From assembly GCF_018613715.1 (NCBI RefSeq), contig NZ_JAGGPT010000007.1, positions 248,001 through 312,000 of the forward strand: a DNA stretch of 64,000 nucleotides, in the 5' to 3' direction. The position numbers were made by a program, and so were the translations under genes. Positions 9,018 to 15,500 of the stretch are shown here, in pieces (position 1 is the first letter of the stretch; the number at the start of each line of letters is the position of its first letter). This stretch comes from Chryseobacterium sp. ISL-6 (GTDB lineage: Bacteria; Bacteroidota; Bacteroidia; Flavobacteriales; Weeksellaceae). The notes below the pieces were generated by a model that worked only from the letters and a program-made list of their open reading frames with translations, did not search any database and had not been told where the DNA came from.

Positions 9018-9271
9018 AATCAGGCTTCTGCCAGTGCTTCTTCTGATTTTTGAATTTATTCTTATCCATCAGTCTTCGCATTTTCAGCCGCTAATTTTTG
9101 TCATCAATATAACCGGTGCAGTACCTTTTCCAACTTGAATACTTTCAAGATTAAAAAAATACCAACATCATTTCTTGCTTACAAATCGATTAACTACTGT
9201 TTTGATATAATCAATTCAATAGTGGCGGTAGCCAAAATAAATAGAATACAATAATTTTTTAATACAATACA
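9018..9271 (+). other. Long 5' leader of the cold-shock gene
   Basis: About 250 bases between the inferred start site and the ATG at 9272 hold no gene. Long structured leaders acting as RNA thermometers are known for cspA-type genes in other bacteria; whether this one folds that way is inference. Confidence 0.35.
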
Positions 9272-9463
9272 ATGCAACAAGGAACAGTAAAATTCTTTAA
9301 CGATGCCAAAGGATTTGGTTTTATTACTCCATCAAATGGTGGTCAAGACGTTTTCGTACACACTTCAGGATTAGTAGATAACATTCGTGAAAACGATGTT
9401 GTAACATTCGATGTACAAAACGGAGCGAAAGGCGTTAACGCAATCAATGTTAAATTGGTTTAA
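9272..9463 (+). CDS. Cold-shock protein, CspA family
   Basis: A 63-residue single cold-shock domain. It binds single-stranded RNA/DNA in the cytoplasm and melts mRNA structure. RNP1 (KGFGFITP) and RNP2 (VFVHTS) are both intact, and the length is standard for the family. It has its own promoter-like box, a long leader and a strong terminator, so it is a single-gene transcript. Confidence 0.95.
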   Translation: MQQGTVKFFNDAKGFGFITPSNGGQDVFVHTSGLVDNIRENDVVTFDVQNGAKGVNAINVKLV

Positions 9464-9496
9464 TTTCTGAAGATTAAAATACTTCAATCGAAATAT

Positions 9497-9530
9497 AAAG
9501 CAGATAATTAATTTTATCTGCTTTTTTTTT
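9497..9530 (+). terminator. Rho-independent terminator of the cold-shock gene
   Basis: A 9-bp perfect stem (AAGCAGATA / TATCTGCTT) is followed by a T tract, about 35 bases after the stop codon. Confidence 0.85.
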
Positions 9531-9867
9531 GTCTTAATAAATAACCTTTTTAATGGTGCTTCTGTATTATGTGCCAACAATTTAAATGAAAATATTAATG
9601 AAAAGTTTGAGGATTTTTCCTTCCCTCTACTCTTCAAAATTATGATTTCTGGAAGCATTGATGTCTTTGAAGTGATAGCTGAAAAAATTATCTAACTTTT
9701 CATATGGTATTAAAAAGTTCTTTTTCTTTTTTCAGTAAAAATAATTTTAATGGCTTTCTCTTTGGTTTTTTCAACTCTCCCACACAAAGTTTCTTTCTAT
9801 CCATTTTTGACCAACATATCAGGTTTTTTTGATCCAGTAATATACTAGATATATAAAAAATATAAAT
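9531..9867. other. AT-rich intergenic stretch, no gene seen
   Basis: No ORF with a plausible start, no repeat shared with the rest of the window and no RNA signature were seen here. Confidence 0.5.
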
Positions 9868-9896
9868 TGATTAAACTTACTATTATGTAAATTTGA
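9868..9896 (+). promoter_or_regulatory. Promoter of the GLPGLI gene
   Basis: TTG at 9868-9870 and TAAATTTG at 9889-9896 are separated by 18 bases, close to the Bacteroidota sigma-ABfr consensus. The ATG follows 34 bases after the -7 box. Confidence 0.65.
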
Positions 9897-9930
9897 AAAA
9901 ATATAATAGCCACTATTCAAATACGAAGTT

Positions 9931-10770
9931 ATGAGAAAATTTATATTAATTATTTACATTTTGTCATTCAATTTGTCATTTTCGCAAACTCATCGTTTTA
10001 TCTATGAACTCAAATATAAAAGTGATTCTTTAGAAAATATTTATTCTACAGAGGAAATGGTCTTGGATATTAACCCGACAGACGTAAAATTTTATGAATA
10101 TGGTTTTATCGAGAACGATTCTCTGATGAAATTACCAGAACACCAATACGCCCAACACACGAGTCAAACAGGACTAACAATTTCAAGAAAAAAAGATTCT
10201 AATAAAAATATTAATTACGCTCAAATCAGGATGATGCCTTTTTATTACTTATTTGAAACAATTGATGAGATGAAATGGCACATACAAAAAGACACAAAAA
10301 TTATTGACAAATATAAACTGCAAAAAGCAACGACCAATTTTGGAGGACGACATTGGACTGCGTGGTTTGCAATTGAACTTCCAATTTCAGAAGGCCCTTA
10401 CAAATTCAGAAACCTTCCAGGACTTATTCTGTTTTTAGAAGATTCCAAACAAAATTATCTGTTTAGTTTTGTTCGAAACAAAAATTTCCCCAAAACATAT
10501 GATACTAAAGAATTTTTAGAAACCCACTATGGAATGAATCCAATAAAACTTAATCAAAAAAATTGGATTAAATTAAACCTGGAATTTTATAATGACCCTT
10601 ACGCCAGGATGAGAACGGAATTTCAGCCAAGTTGGAATGTCCAAATTAATGGCAGGAAAATCAAAGCAAAAGAAGAATTCAACGAGTTAACAAAATCAAC
10701 TCAAAACGATATTCGACAATATTACAATCCCATTGAATTAGATAAAGCTATTCCATATCCTGATAAATAA
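9931..10770 (+). CDS. GLPGLI family secreted protein
   Basis: A 279-residue protein with a signal peptide (IIYILSFNLSFSQ). It has the family features: a tryptophan-rich centre (GGRHWTAWFAIELPISEGPY) followed by the eponymous motif, here RNLPGLILFLED. GLPGLI proteins are common in Bacteroidota and often lie near TonB-dependent receptors; their function is unknown. No receptor lies beside this copy. It has its own promoter. Its 3' end abuts the first copy of the GC-rich inverted-end repeat that runs through the toxin region. Confidence 0.85.
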   Translation: MRKFILIIYILSFNLSFSQTHRFIYELKYKSDSLENIYSTEEMVLDINPTDVKFYEYGFIENDSLMKLPEHQYAQHTSQTGLTISRKKDSNKNINYAQIRMMPFYYLFETIDEMKWHIQKDTKIIDKYKLQKATTNFGGRHWTAWFAIELPISEGPYKFRNLPGLILFLEDSKQNYLFSFVRNKNFPKTYDTKEFLETHYGMNPIKLNQKNWIKLNLEFYNDPYARMRTEFQPSWNVQINGRKIKAKEEFNELTKSTQNDIRQYYNPIELDKAIPYPDK

Positions 10771-10778
10771 GGGGCATA

Positions 10779-10868
10779 CCCCCACTCTGGTGCCAGCGTA
10801 ACGCTCGTTGCCTATTTCATATATTGCAAATTTAAATCTATTTCCAAAATCTCCTGATCATCATTATA
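10779..10868. repeat. MITE-like element, truncated left end (copy R1)
   Basis: It begins with CCCCCACTCTGGTGCCAGCG and ACGCTCGTTGCC, then the AT-rich body seen in the copies at 11438, 12303 and 13882. The body breaks off at 10866-10868, where the 370-bp duplicated block begins. The right inverted end is missing. Confidence 0.7.
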
Positions 10869-11235
10869 GCATGGGTAAATAAATGTAAATCAAAATGTTA
10901 TCCCATTAAATTAATAACATTGAGCTCGCGACAACAAGGTAATGTTTATAGTATCTATTATCTTATAATTATTGAAATCTTTATAAATGTTTTTCTAACT
11001 TTTCACAAAAAGTATTTTCAATTTCACACAGCCTTTCTTTTGATATAATTTTCATTAAAAAGCCTTTTTCTTGTAAATTATTAATAAAATCTTTTCCTAA
11101 ATTAAACGAAACATCTTTTTCTAAATAATATATTAAATATGATGGCCAAATCCACTCTCCATCACTATAGTAAATTTGTGGCGCAATAAGCCTATTATTT
11201 TCTACATCAATAAAAACACCCATCCAGCTTAGGAT
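10866..11235. repeat. 370-bp duplicated block, copy D1
   Basis: Matches 14132-14501 with equal length and about six differences by eye. It carries the last ~85 codons of the immunity gene at 10981-11376 plus its 3' flank. This copy contains the intact gene. Confidence 0.85.
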
Positions 11236-11376
11236 GATATTTCCATTTTTTAAATAGTTAATAATATTTATTCTCAAATTCTCATCCATGTCATAATCTT
11301 TTGCGCTTCTATAATCATTAAGTGCAAGAACTTCAGGAATATTATTATATTCTTTTATAAATCCAATATATTTCAT
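10981..11376 (-). CDS. Putative immunity protein of a displaced RHS toxin module
   Basis: A 131-residue soluble protein with no signal peptide, rich in Tyr, Ile and acidic residues. I do not recognise a named family. Assignment as immunity protein rests on position: a 20-residue toxin-like tail ends only 2 bases upstream on the same strand, the gene lies in an array of such modules behind an RHS toxin, and the size is right. It would act in the cytoplasm by binding its cognate toxin domain. Its last 80 codons are repeated in a truncated copy at 14247-14501. The C-terminus (residues ~75-131: WIWPSYLIYYLEKDVSFNLG onward) is identical between the copies except for a few residues. Confidence 0.7.
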   Translation of the reverse strand: MKYIGFIKEYNNIPEVLALNDYRSAKDYDMDENLRINIINYLKNGNIILSWMGVFIDVENNRLIAPQIYYSDGEWIWPSYLIYYLEKDVSFNLGKDFINNLQEKGFLMKIISKERLCEIENTFCEKLEKHL

Positions 11377-11378
11377 TT

Positions 11379-11437
11379 CTATTTTATTGTTGTGTTAAAA
11401 AATGTTCTGAATTTACCGCCTTCAAAAACTTGATAAC
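11379..11437 (-). pseudogene. C-terminal tail of a displaced RHS toxin
   Basis: On the minus strand this reads SYQVFEGGKFRTFFNTTIK then TAG, ending two bases before the ATG of the immunity gene. Upstream it runs straight into the left inverted end of element R2. It fits the last ~19 residues of a toxin whose body was lost. A similar FEGG core occurs in the fragment at 14514-14600. Confidence 0.6.
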
Positions 11438-11704
11438 TCCCACACTGGCACTAGCATCACGCTCGTTGCCCACTCTCATATTGCAAATTTAAATCTATTT
11501 CCAAAATCTCCTGATCATCCTTATAGTAATTTCTTACACTACTATATTTCCATTCATAATGGTTCTGTTATAAAACCACTTTCAAACCCACTTAACTTTT
11601 AAATACCATAAATAAAGATCCGAGAAAATGTATTTTCTCGGATTTATTTATAGATTGTTAATCTTTATTCGGACACGAGCGTGACGCTCGCGCCAGCACG
11701 GGGA
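11438..11704. mobile_element. MITE-like element, full length (copy R2)
   Basis: About 267 bp with GC-rich inverted ends. The left end reads CCCACACTGGCACTAGCATC then ACGCTCGTTG. The right end reads ACGAGCGTGACGCTCG then CGCCAGCACGGGGAG, close to the reverse complement of the left end in copy R3. The body is AT-rich and contains an 11-bp perfect hairpin (ATCCGAGAAAA / TTTTCTCGGAT at 11618-11643). No ORF is present, so any movement would need a transposase in trans. Whether it is a true MITE or another recombination repeat is not settled. Confidence 0.7.
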
Positions 11705-11740
11705 GTTCTTCTAAATTGATTTTCATATCTACAATATAGT

Positions 11741-11769
11741 AAAAAGCCAGCTTTCTAAGAGCTGGCTTT
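11741..11769 (-). terminator. Terminator of the immunity gene at 11807
   Basis: A perfect stem (AAAGCCAGCT / AGCTGGCTTT) with a T run on the minus-strand side. It also has T residues on the plus side and may work both ways. Confidence 0.75.
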
Positions 11770-11806
11770 CTTGTTTATAATTCTTAAATTAATATATTAT
11801 AAATAT

Positions 11807-12229
11807 TTATAAAATCTCTAATCCCATGTACTTTTTAGAAACGGAATCAATTAAAGAATAATCTTTCGATGTCATTTCCCAAAAACCATCATCAAAAAAT
11901 TCTAAACATATTTGATTGTTTTTATAAGAGTCTTCTTCATTAGAATATCTTTTAATACTTTGTATATTATCATTTATTAAGATTTCAATCTCAAATATTT
12001 GTTCTATATTATTTATTGATTGCAAAAACAAATCTGAATTTGGAAATATATTAATTTCCTTTGACAATTTTTCATTAGAATCATCTTTTGTTATACCATA
12101 AAATCTCACAATTCCAAAGTTATAAAATTCGAATTTTGAATTAGATTCAATAATATCATATAAAAAAGAGATTAATTCATTACTTTCACTTTGATTGCTT
12201 GCTATTTTTATTTTTTTATATTCTAACAT
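11807..12229 (-). CDS. Putative immunity protein of a displaced RHS toxin module
   Basis: A 140-residue acidic cytoplasmic protein, family not recognised. It begins LEYKKIKIASNQSESNELIS and contains CLEFFDDGFWEMTSKDY, a pattern seen loosely in small immunity proteins. It begins 14 bases after the stop of a toxin-tail fragment (12244-12302) and is followed by its own terminator, so it is a self-contained module. The cognate toxin body is absent from the window. Confidence 0.7.
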   Translation of the reverse strand: MLEYKKIKIASNQSESNELISFLYDIIESNSKFEFYNFGIVRFYGITKDDSNEKLSKEINIFPNSDLFLQSINNIEQIFEIEILINDNIQSIKRYSNEEDSYKNNQICLEFFDDGFWEMTSKDYSLIDSVSKKYMGLEIL

Positions 12230-12243
12230 ATCTATTAAATTAA

Positions 12244-12302
12244 TTAATCAATTGGAAATGCTTGTTTCCCTCGTGCTTTTGAACCTCCTGTTGGATTAGG
12301 TT
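12244..12302 (-). pseudogene. C-terminal tail of a displaced RHS toxin
   Basis: The minus strand reads GEPNPTGGSKARGKQAFPID then TAA. The tail is compact, basic and shaped like the end of a secreted polymorphic toxin. It joins directly to the left inverted end of element R3 at 12303 and stops 14 bases before the immunity ATG at 12229. Confidence 0.65.
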
Positions 12303-12565
12303 CCCCCACGCTGGCGCGAGCGTCACGCTCGTTGCCCATTCTCATATTACAAATTTAAATCTATTTCCAAAATTTCCCGATCATCATTATAGTAATTTCT
12401 TGCACTACTATATTTCCATCCATAAAGCTCTGTTATAAAACCTCTTCAGGCTCACTTAATTTTTAAATACCATAAATAAAAATCCGAGAAAATGTATTTT
12501 CTCGGATCTAATTCTAAATTATTCTTTATTCAGACACGAGCGTTACGCTCACGCCAACAGGGGGA
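12303..12565. mobile_element. MITE-like element, full length (copy R3)
   Basis: About 263 bp. The left end reads CCCCCACGCTGGCGCGAGCG then TCACGCTCGT. The right end (12534-12565) reads ACGAGCGTTACGCTCACGCC then AACAGGGGG. The internal hairpin ATCCGAGAAAA / TTTTCTCGGAT is present. Body identity with R2 is high by eye. The right end cuts off the SUKH-type immunity pseudogene next to it. Confidence 0.75.
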
Positions 12566-12567
12566 AA

Positions 12568-12849
12568 AAAATTCTTAGGCATCGGGTTTTCAACTTCAAA
12601 ATGTTCAAATTTGTAAACCTTATCTAATGATCTGCCCTCTAACTTCGAAGATAATCCATAAACTTCTGTACCAGCTAAAGTAATTCCATTATGTTTTTTA
12701 ATTATGTATTTAAAATCTTCGGGAAATTTAAATCATATTTCTTCTTCTAATTTTTCGATAAGAGAATCTAAAATAACCTCATCTAAAAGCAAAATTTCAT
12801 TAGAAAATTTGTACAGTTTTTCTAAACTTTTTTTATAACGATCTGTCAT
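12568..12849 (-). pseudogene. Broken SMI1/KNR4 (SUKH) family immunity gene
   Basis: From an ATG at 12849 the minus strand reads MTDRYKKSLEKLYKFSN and on to LEEEI, then a TGA at codon 39 (12733-12735). The same frame continues FKFPEDFKYIIKKHNG and AGTEVYGLSS, to FEVENPMPKNFFP. The pattern of a helical start, then lP.dfk.i...hNG, then vyGl is that of SUKH immunity proteins. The gene has one internal stop and its 3' part is removed at the edge of element R3, so it is dead. Confidence 0.75.
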
Positions 12850-12951
12850 TTTTTTAACCAACTTTCTCGTTTATTTCTTTTTAATGAATTATTATATTTA
12901 AGAAAGGTATAGACTAGCATTCTATAAATATCTCTACTTTAAATAATACAA

Positions 12952-12977
12952 AAGCCAACTTCTAAAGGCTGGCTTCT
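12952..12977 (-). terminator. Terminator of the immunity gene at 13109
   Basis: The stem AAGCCAACTT / AGGCTGGCTT, which pairs with two G-U pairs, is followed on the minus strand by a short T-rich run. It resembles the terminator at 11741-11769. Confidence 0.5.
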
Positions 12978-13108
12978 GTGTTTGTTTGTAACTTATATTT
13001 ATATTTTTGTAGGGATTTTTAAAATGCTTTTAATCTATAAAAAAATAATATCTTATATTACTTAATTAATACAAATATAAAAAGCTCATACTAAAATAGA
13101 TTACAATT

Positions 13109-13669
13109 TTAAATATAGTATGGATTATTTTGTTTAGTGTAACATTTTGGACACTCTATTATCCCTTGATTATTAAATGTTTCCCAAGAGTCATCGCAGT
13201 TGACACACATCACCCAGTTGTCTCCAACGGAAATAGCTTTTTGTAGTCGATTATCAGGAAATTCATTATCAATTAAAAATTTATACTTTTTAAAAATAGT
13301 ATTTGCATTTCCAATATCATCCATCATTTCTTCTTCAAAGAATTTATTATTCTTCCATTCATTGAAAGTAATTAGATTAGGAAATGTAGGTTGATCTATA
13401 GGATACTTTTCCACACCAGTAAAGCCAACCCAGTATTGTGACATTCTATTGTCTGTAATAATAAAAAATTCTGAAGGGTAATTAAATGGGTAAATGCTTC
13501 CTCCTTCATCCATAATAAAAAAATTGACAGTTCCTTCATTGGTATATTCTATTGCATAAACAGTATATTCTTCTCCAATGGTTAAAGGAAATCGTTCATA
13601 TGGTATTTGCCAGTTGATTTTATACTTGACATTTTCTGGATTATCTATTTTTATATATTTAATTCTCAT
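13109..13669 (-). CDS. Putative immunity protein with C-terminal zinc ribbon
   Basis: A 186-residue protein. Residues 1-130 are homologous to the immunity protein beside the intact RHS toxin (15079-15498). Shared features are an early iTIGe.Y.Vyai strand pair, a D-E-x-x-S-x-Y-P turn, a FPS/YPSEFFII segment and a YW pair. The C-terminus adds CVNC and CPKC about 16 residues apart, a typical four-Cys zinc ribbon missing from the paralogue. It lies 18 bases after a toxin tail (13688-13881). The zinc ribbon may be part of toxin recognition; that is inference. Confidence 0.7.
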   Translation of the reverse strand: MRIKYIKIDNPENVKYKINWQIPYERFPLTIGEEYTVYAIEYTNEGTVNFFIMDEGGSIYPFNYPSEFFIITDNRMSQYWVGFTGVEKYPIDQPTFPNLITFNEWKNNKFFEEEMMDDIGNANTIFKKYKFLIDNEFPDNRLQKAISVGDNWVMCVNCDDSWETFNNQGIIECPKCYTKQNNPYYI

Positions 13670-13687
13670 TTTTTAATTTTTTAATTT

Positions 13688-13881
13688 CTATGGATATCGA
13701 TGTCCTCTACTCTTTGCATTTGTCCCATCTTTAATTTTAAATCCTGATCTTTGTCCTGTTTGTATATTCTCATCATAATGAACCTCAGTTACTGTACTAC
13801 TGTCACCATGCTTATGACTATGTTTCATTTTTTTGTTATGTTTATATTTCAGGGTGTCACCTAGTTTTCCTTTCATAATTT
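13688..13881 (-). pseudogene. C-terminal tail of a displaced RHS toxin
   Basis: The minus-strand frame carries KGKLGDTLKYKHNKKMKHSH, then HYDENIQTGQRSGFKIKDGT, and ends RGHRYP. It is a His/Lys-rich tail of about 63 residues. The frame appears to start at an ATG at 13924, but the first 14 residues are only translation of element R4. The fragment therefore begins at the repeat junction and lacks signal peptide, RHS core and toxin body. It is followed by the immunity gene at 13109-13669. Confidence 0.65.
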
Positions 13882-14110
13882 CTCCCACGCTGGCGCGAGC
13901 GTCACGCTCGTTGCCCACTCTCATATTACAAATTTAAATCTATTTCCAAAATCTCCTGATCATCATTATAGTAATTTCTTACACTACTATATTCCATTCA
14001 TAAGATTCTGTTATAAAACCTCTTCAGACTCACTTAACTTTTAAAGATCATAAAAAAAGATCCAAGAAAATGTATTTTCTCGGATCAATTTATAAATGTT
14101 GATATTCTAT
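13882..14110. mobile_element. MITE-like element, right end lost (copy R4)
   Basis: Begins CTCCCACGCTGGCGCGAGCG, then TCACGCTCGTTGCCC. The body and internal hairpin (with one change in the stem) follow R2 and R3. Similarity fades near 14110 and the right inverted end is replaced by the 370-bp block D2 at 14132. Confidence 0.7.
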
Positions 14111-14131
14111 TTGCTTTTATCATAGAATGCA

Positions 14132-14501
14132 ATAGCATGGGTAAATAAATGTAAATCAAAATGTTATCCCATTAAGTTAATAGCATTGAGCTCGCGACAA
14201 CAAGGTAATGTTTATAGTATCTATTATCTTACAATTATTGAAATCTTTATAAATGTTTTTCTAACTTTTCACAAAAAGTATTTTCAATTTCACTCAGCCT
14301 TTCTTTTGATATAATTTTCATTAAAAAGCCTTTTTCTTGTAAATTATCAATAAAATCTTTTCCTAAATTAAACGAAACATCTTTTTCTAAATAATATATT
14401 AAATATGATGGCCAAATCCACTCTCCATCACTATAGTAAATTTGTGGCGCAATAAACCTATTATTTTCTACATCAATAAAAACACCCATCCAGCTTAGGA
14501 T
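14132..14501. repeat. 370-bp duplicated block, copy D2
   Basis: Same length as 10866-11235 with about six base differences by eye and no indels. It begins at ATAGCATGGGTAAATAAATG and ends at CCAGCTTAGGAT in both copies. Confidence 0.85.
14247..14501 (-). pseudogene. 5'-truncated copy of the immunity gene at 10981
   Basis: This carries the last ~85 codons of the 131-codon immunity gene; the first ~46 codons are missing because the duplicated block ends at 14501. An internal ATG at 14489 (MGVFIDVENN) leaves an 80-codon frame, but it lacks the conserved start and is probably not functional. Confidence 0.75.
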
Positions 14502-14513
14502 AAGAACCTTAGC

Positions 14514-14600
14514 TCAATTAGTATATCTATCATTGTATACTCCTTCTATTCCTCTTCCACCTTCAAAAGATGCATAAATATTATTACATATTAGCTCCAA
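14514..14600 (-). pseudogene. Fragment of a toxin-like C-terminal tail
   Basis: The minus strand reads NNIYASFEGGRGIEGVYNDR then YTN and TGA at 14514-14516. It resembles the FEGG-containing tail at 11379-11437. Another short frame just upstream ends GSTAVKIGWANFGANM. Both look like scraps of displaced toxin modules. Confidence 0.4.
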
Positions 14601-14601
14601 A

Positions 14602-14950
14602 GTTTGCCCATCCAATTTTCACAGCTGTACTACCAGATCCTGAACATCAATTTAACGAAGGTAAAAGATGCTTGTTATTTACGCTTTTTGTTACATGAAC
14701 GGGTACGTAGAAGTTCCATAGTACTTCCTCGTGTTCTATACTATTGTTTCTTGGAGAAATTTGATCTCAATGACAAAACACTTGTTGTGGTAAATGAAAA
14801 TGAGCCAGTGTGGGGTATAGATGTCTCAAAACTCTCATTATGTTCTTCATATTTCTGTGTTTAAAAGAGAAACTAAAAAACAAAACATTCAATTATAAAA
14901 AATGACTATCTGATATTGTTGTTGATTCTTATAAATTATTTCAAGTAATT
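14602..14950. other. Region without an intact gene; scraps only
   Basis: A plus-strand frame at 14604-14864 contains NENEPVWGIDVSKLSLC near its end. GIDVSK resembles the start of IS110-type transposases, but no other transposase motif is seen and the frame stops nine residues after the motif. I treat the stretch as decayed sequence between the RHS unit and its displaced modules. Confidence 0.35.
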
Positions 14951-14985
14951 AAAAAAACAGGAAGGAAAATGTTCCCTCCTGATTA
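14951..14985 (-). terminator. Terminator of the RHS operon
   Basis: The minus strand forms CAGGAGGGAA / TTCCTTCCTG with one mismatch, followed by a run of seven T. It lies about 95 bases after the stop of the last gene of the operon (15079). Confidence 0.7.
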
Positions 14986-15078
14986 TAAATAACGTAAAGT
15001 GTAAAATTACAAGTAGAGTATTTACTGGAATATTTCTTAATATTTCATTTGTAATTACTTTCCTTAATGAAAGTGGAT

Positions 15079-15498
15079 TTATATTTCCGTTAAGATCCTA
15101 TCTCGATACATATCAAACAATTTAACTTCTTTTTCTTCTTCATCTAATAACTTTTCATAAAATTCATCTCCTTTTGTAGTCCATTCTTTAAAGCTAATAA
15201 TTTCACCATTTCCCATTTCTAAGTCTTGAGGATCTCTCACTTCATTCAATGAGGTAGTCCAATATTTAGAAATATTATGATCAATTATCTGAAATAAATT
15301 ACTTGGAAAAGCAAGTGGATAACTGTCCGATTCGTCTCCTATTATATAATAGAAAATGGTATCAAAGTATTTTGAAATAGCAAGTACAGCATAGGCTTTC
15401 CCTATAGTTATTTCCATTTCTGAATTATTTGCCCATTCAATTATAGCATTTGAGCTATTTTCAATCGAAATGGTGGCACTAATACATTTTACTTTCAT
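15079..15498 (-). CDS. Immunity protein for the RHS toxin
   Basis: A 139-residue acidic soluble protein starting 2 bases after the RHS toxin stop codon. Tight coupling to the toxin and size identify it as the cognate immunity protein, which would bind and block the toxin domain in the cytoplasm. It is a paralogue of the N-terminal part of 13109-13669 (shared iTIG.aYaV, ESDSYPLAFPSNLFQIID, SKYW) but lacks the C-terminal zinc ribbon. I do not recognise a named Imm family. Confidence 0.8.
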   Translation of the reverse strand: MKVKCISATISIENSSNAIIEWANNSEMEITIGKAYAVLAISKYFDTIFYYIIGDESDSYPLAFPSNLFQIIDHNISKYWTTSLNEVRDPQDLEMGNGEIISFKEWTTKGDEFYEKLLDEEEKEVKLFDMYRDRILTEI

Positions 15499-15500
15499 TT

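Noticed and set aside
11618..11643. Hairpin ATCCGAGAAAA / TTTTCTCGGAT as a simple terminator
   Set aside because: It recurs at the same position inside each copy of the MITE-like element, so I treat it as part of the element, although it may also stop transcription.
14604..14864. Plus-strand frame containing GIDVSK, like the start of an IS110 transposase
   Set aside because: Only this six-residue motif fits; it comes near the end of the frame, which stops nine residues later, and no other transposase motif or terminal structure was found.
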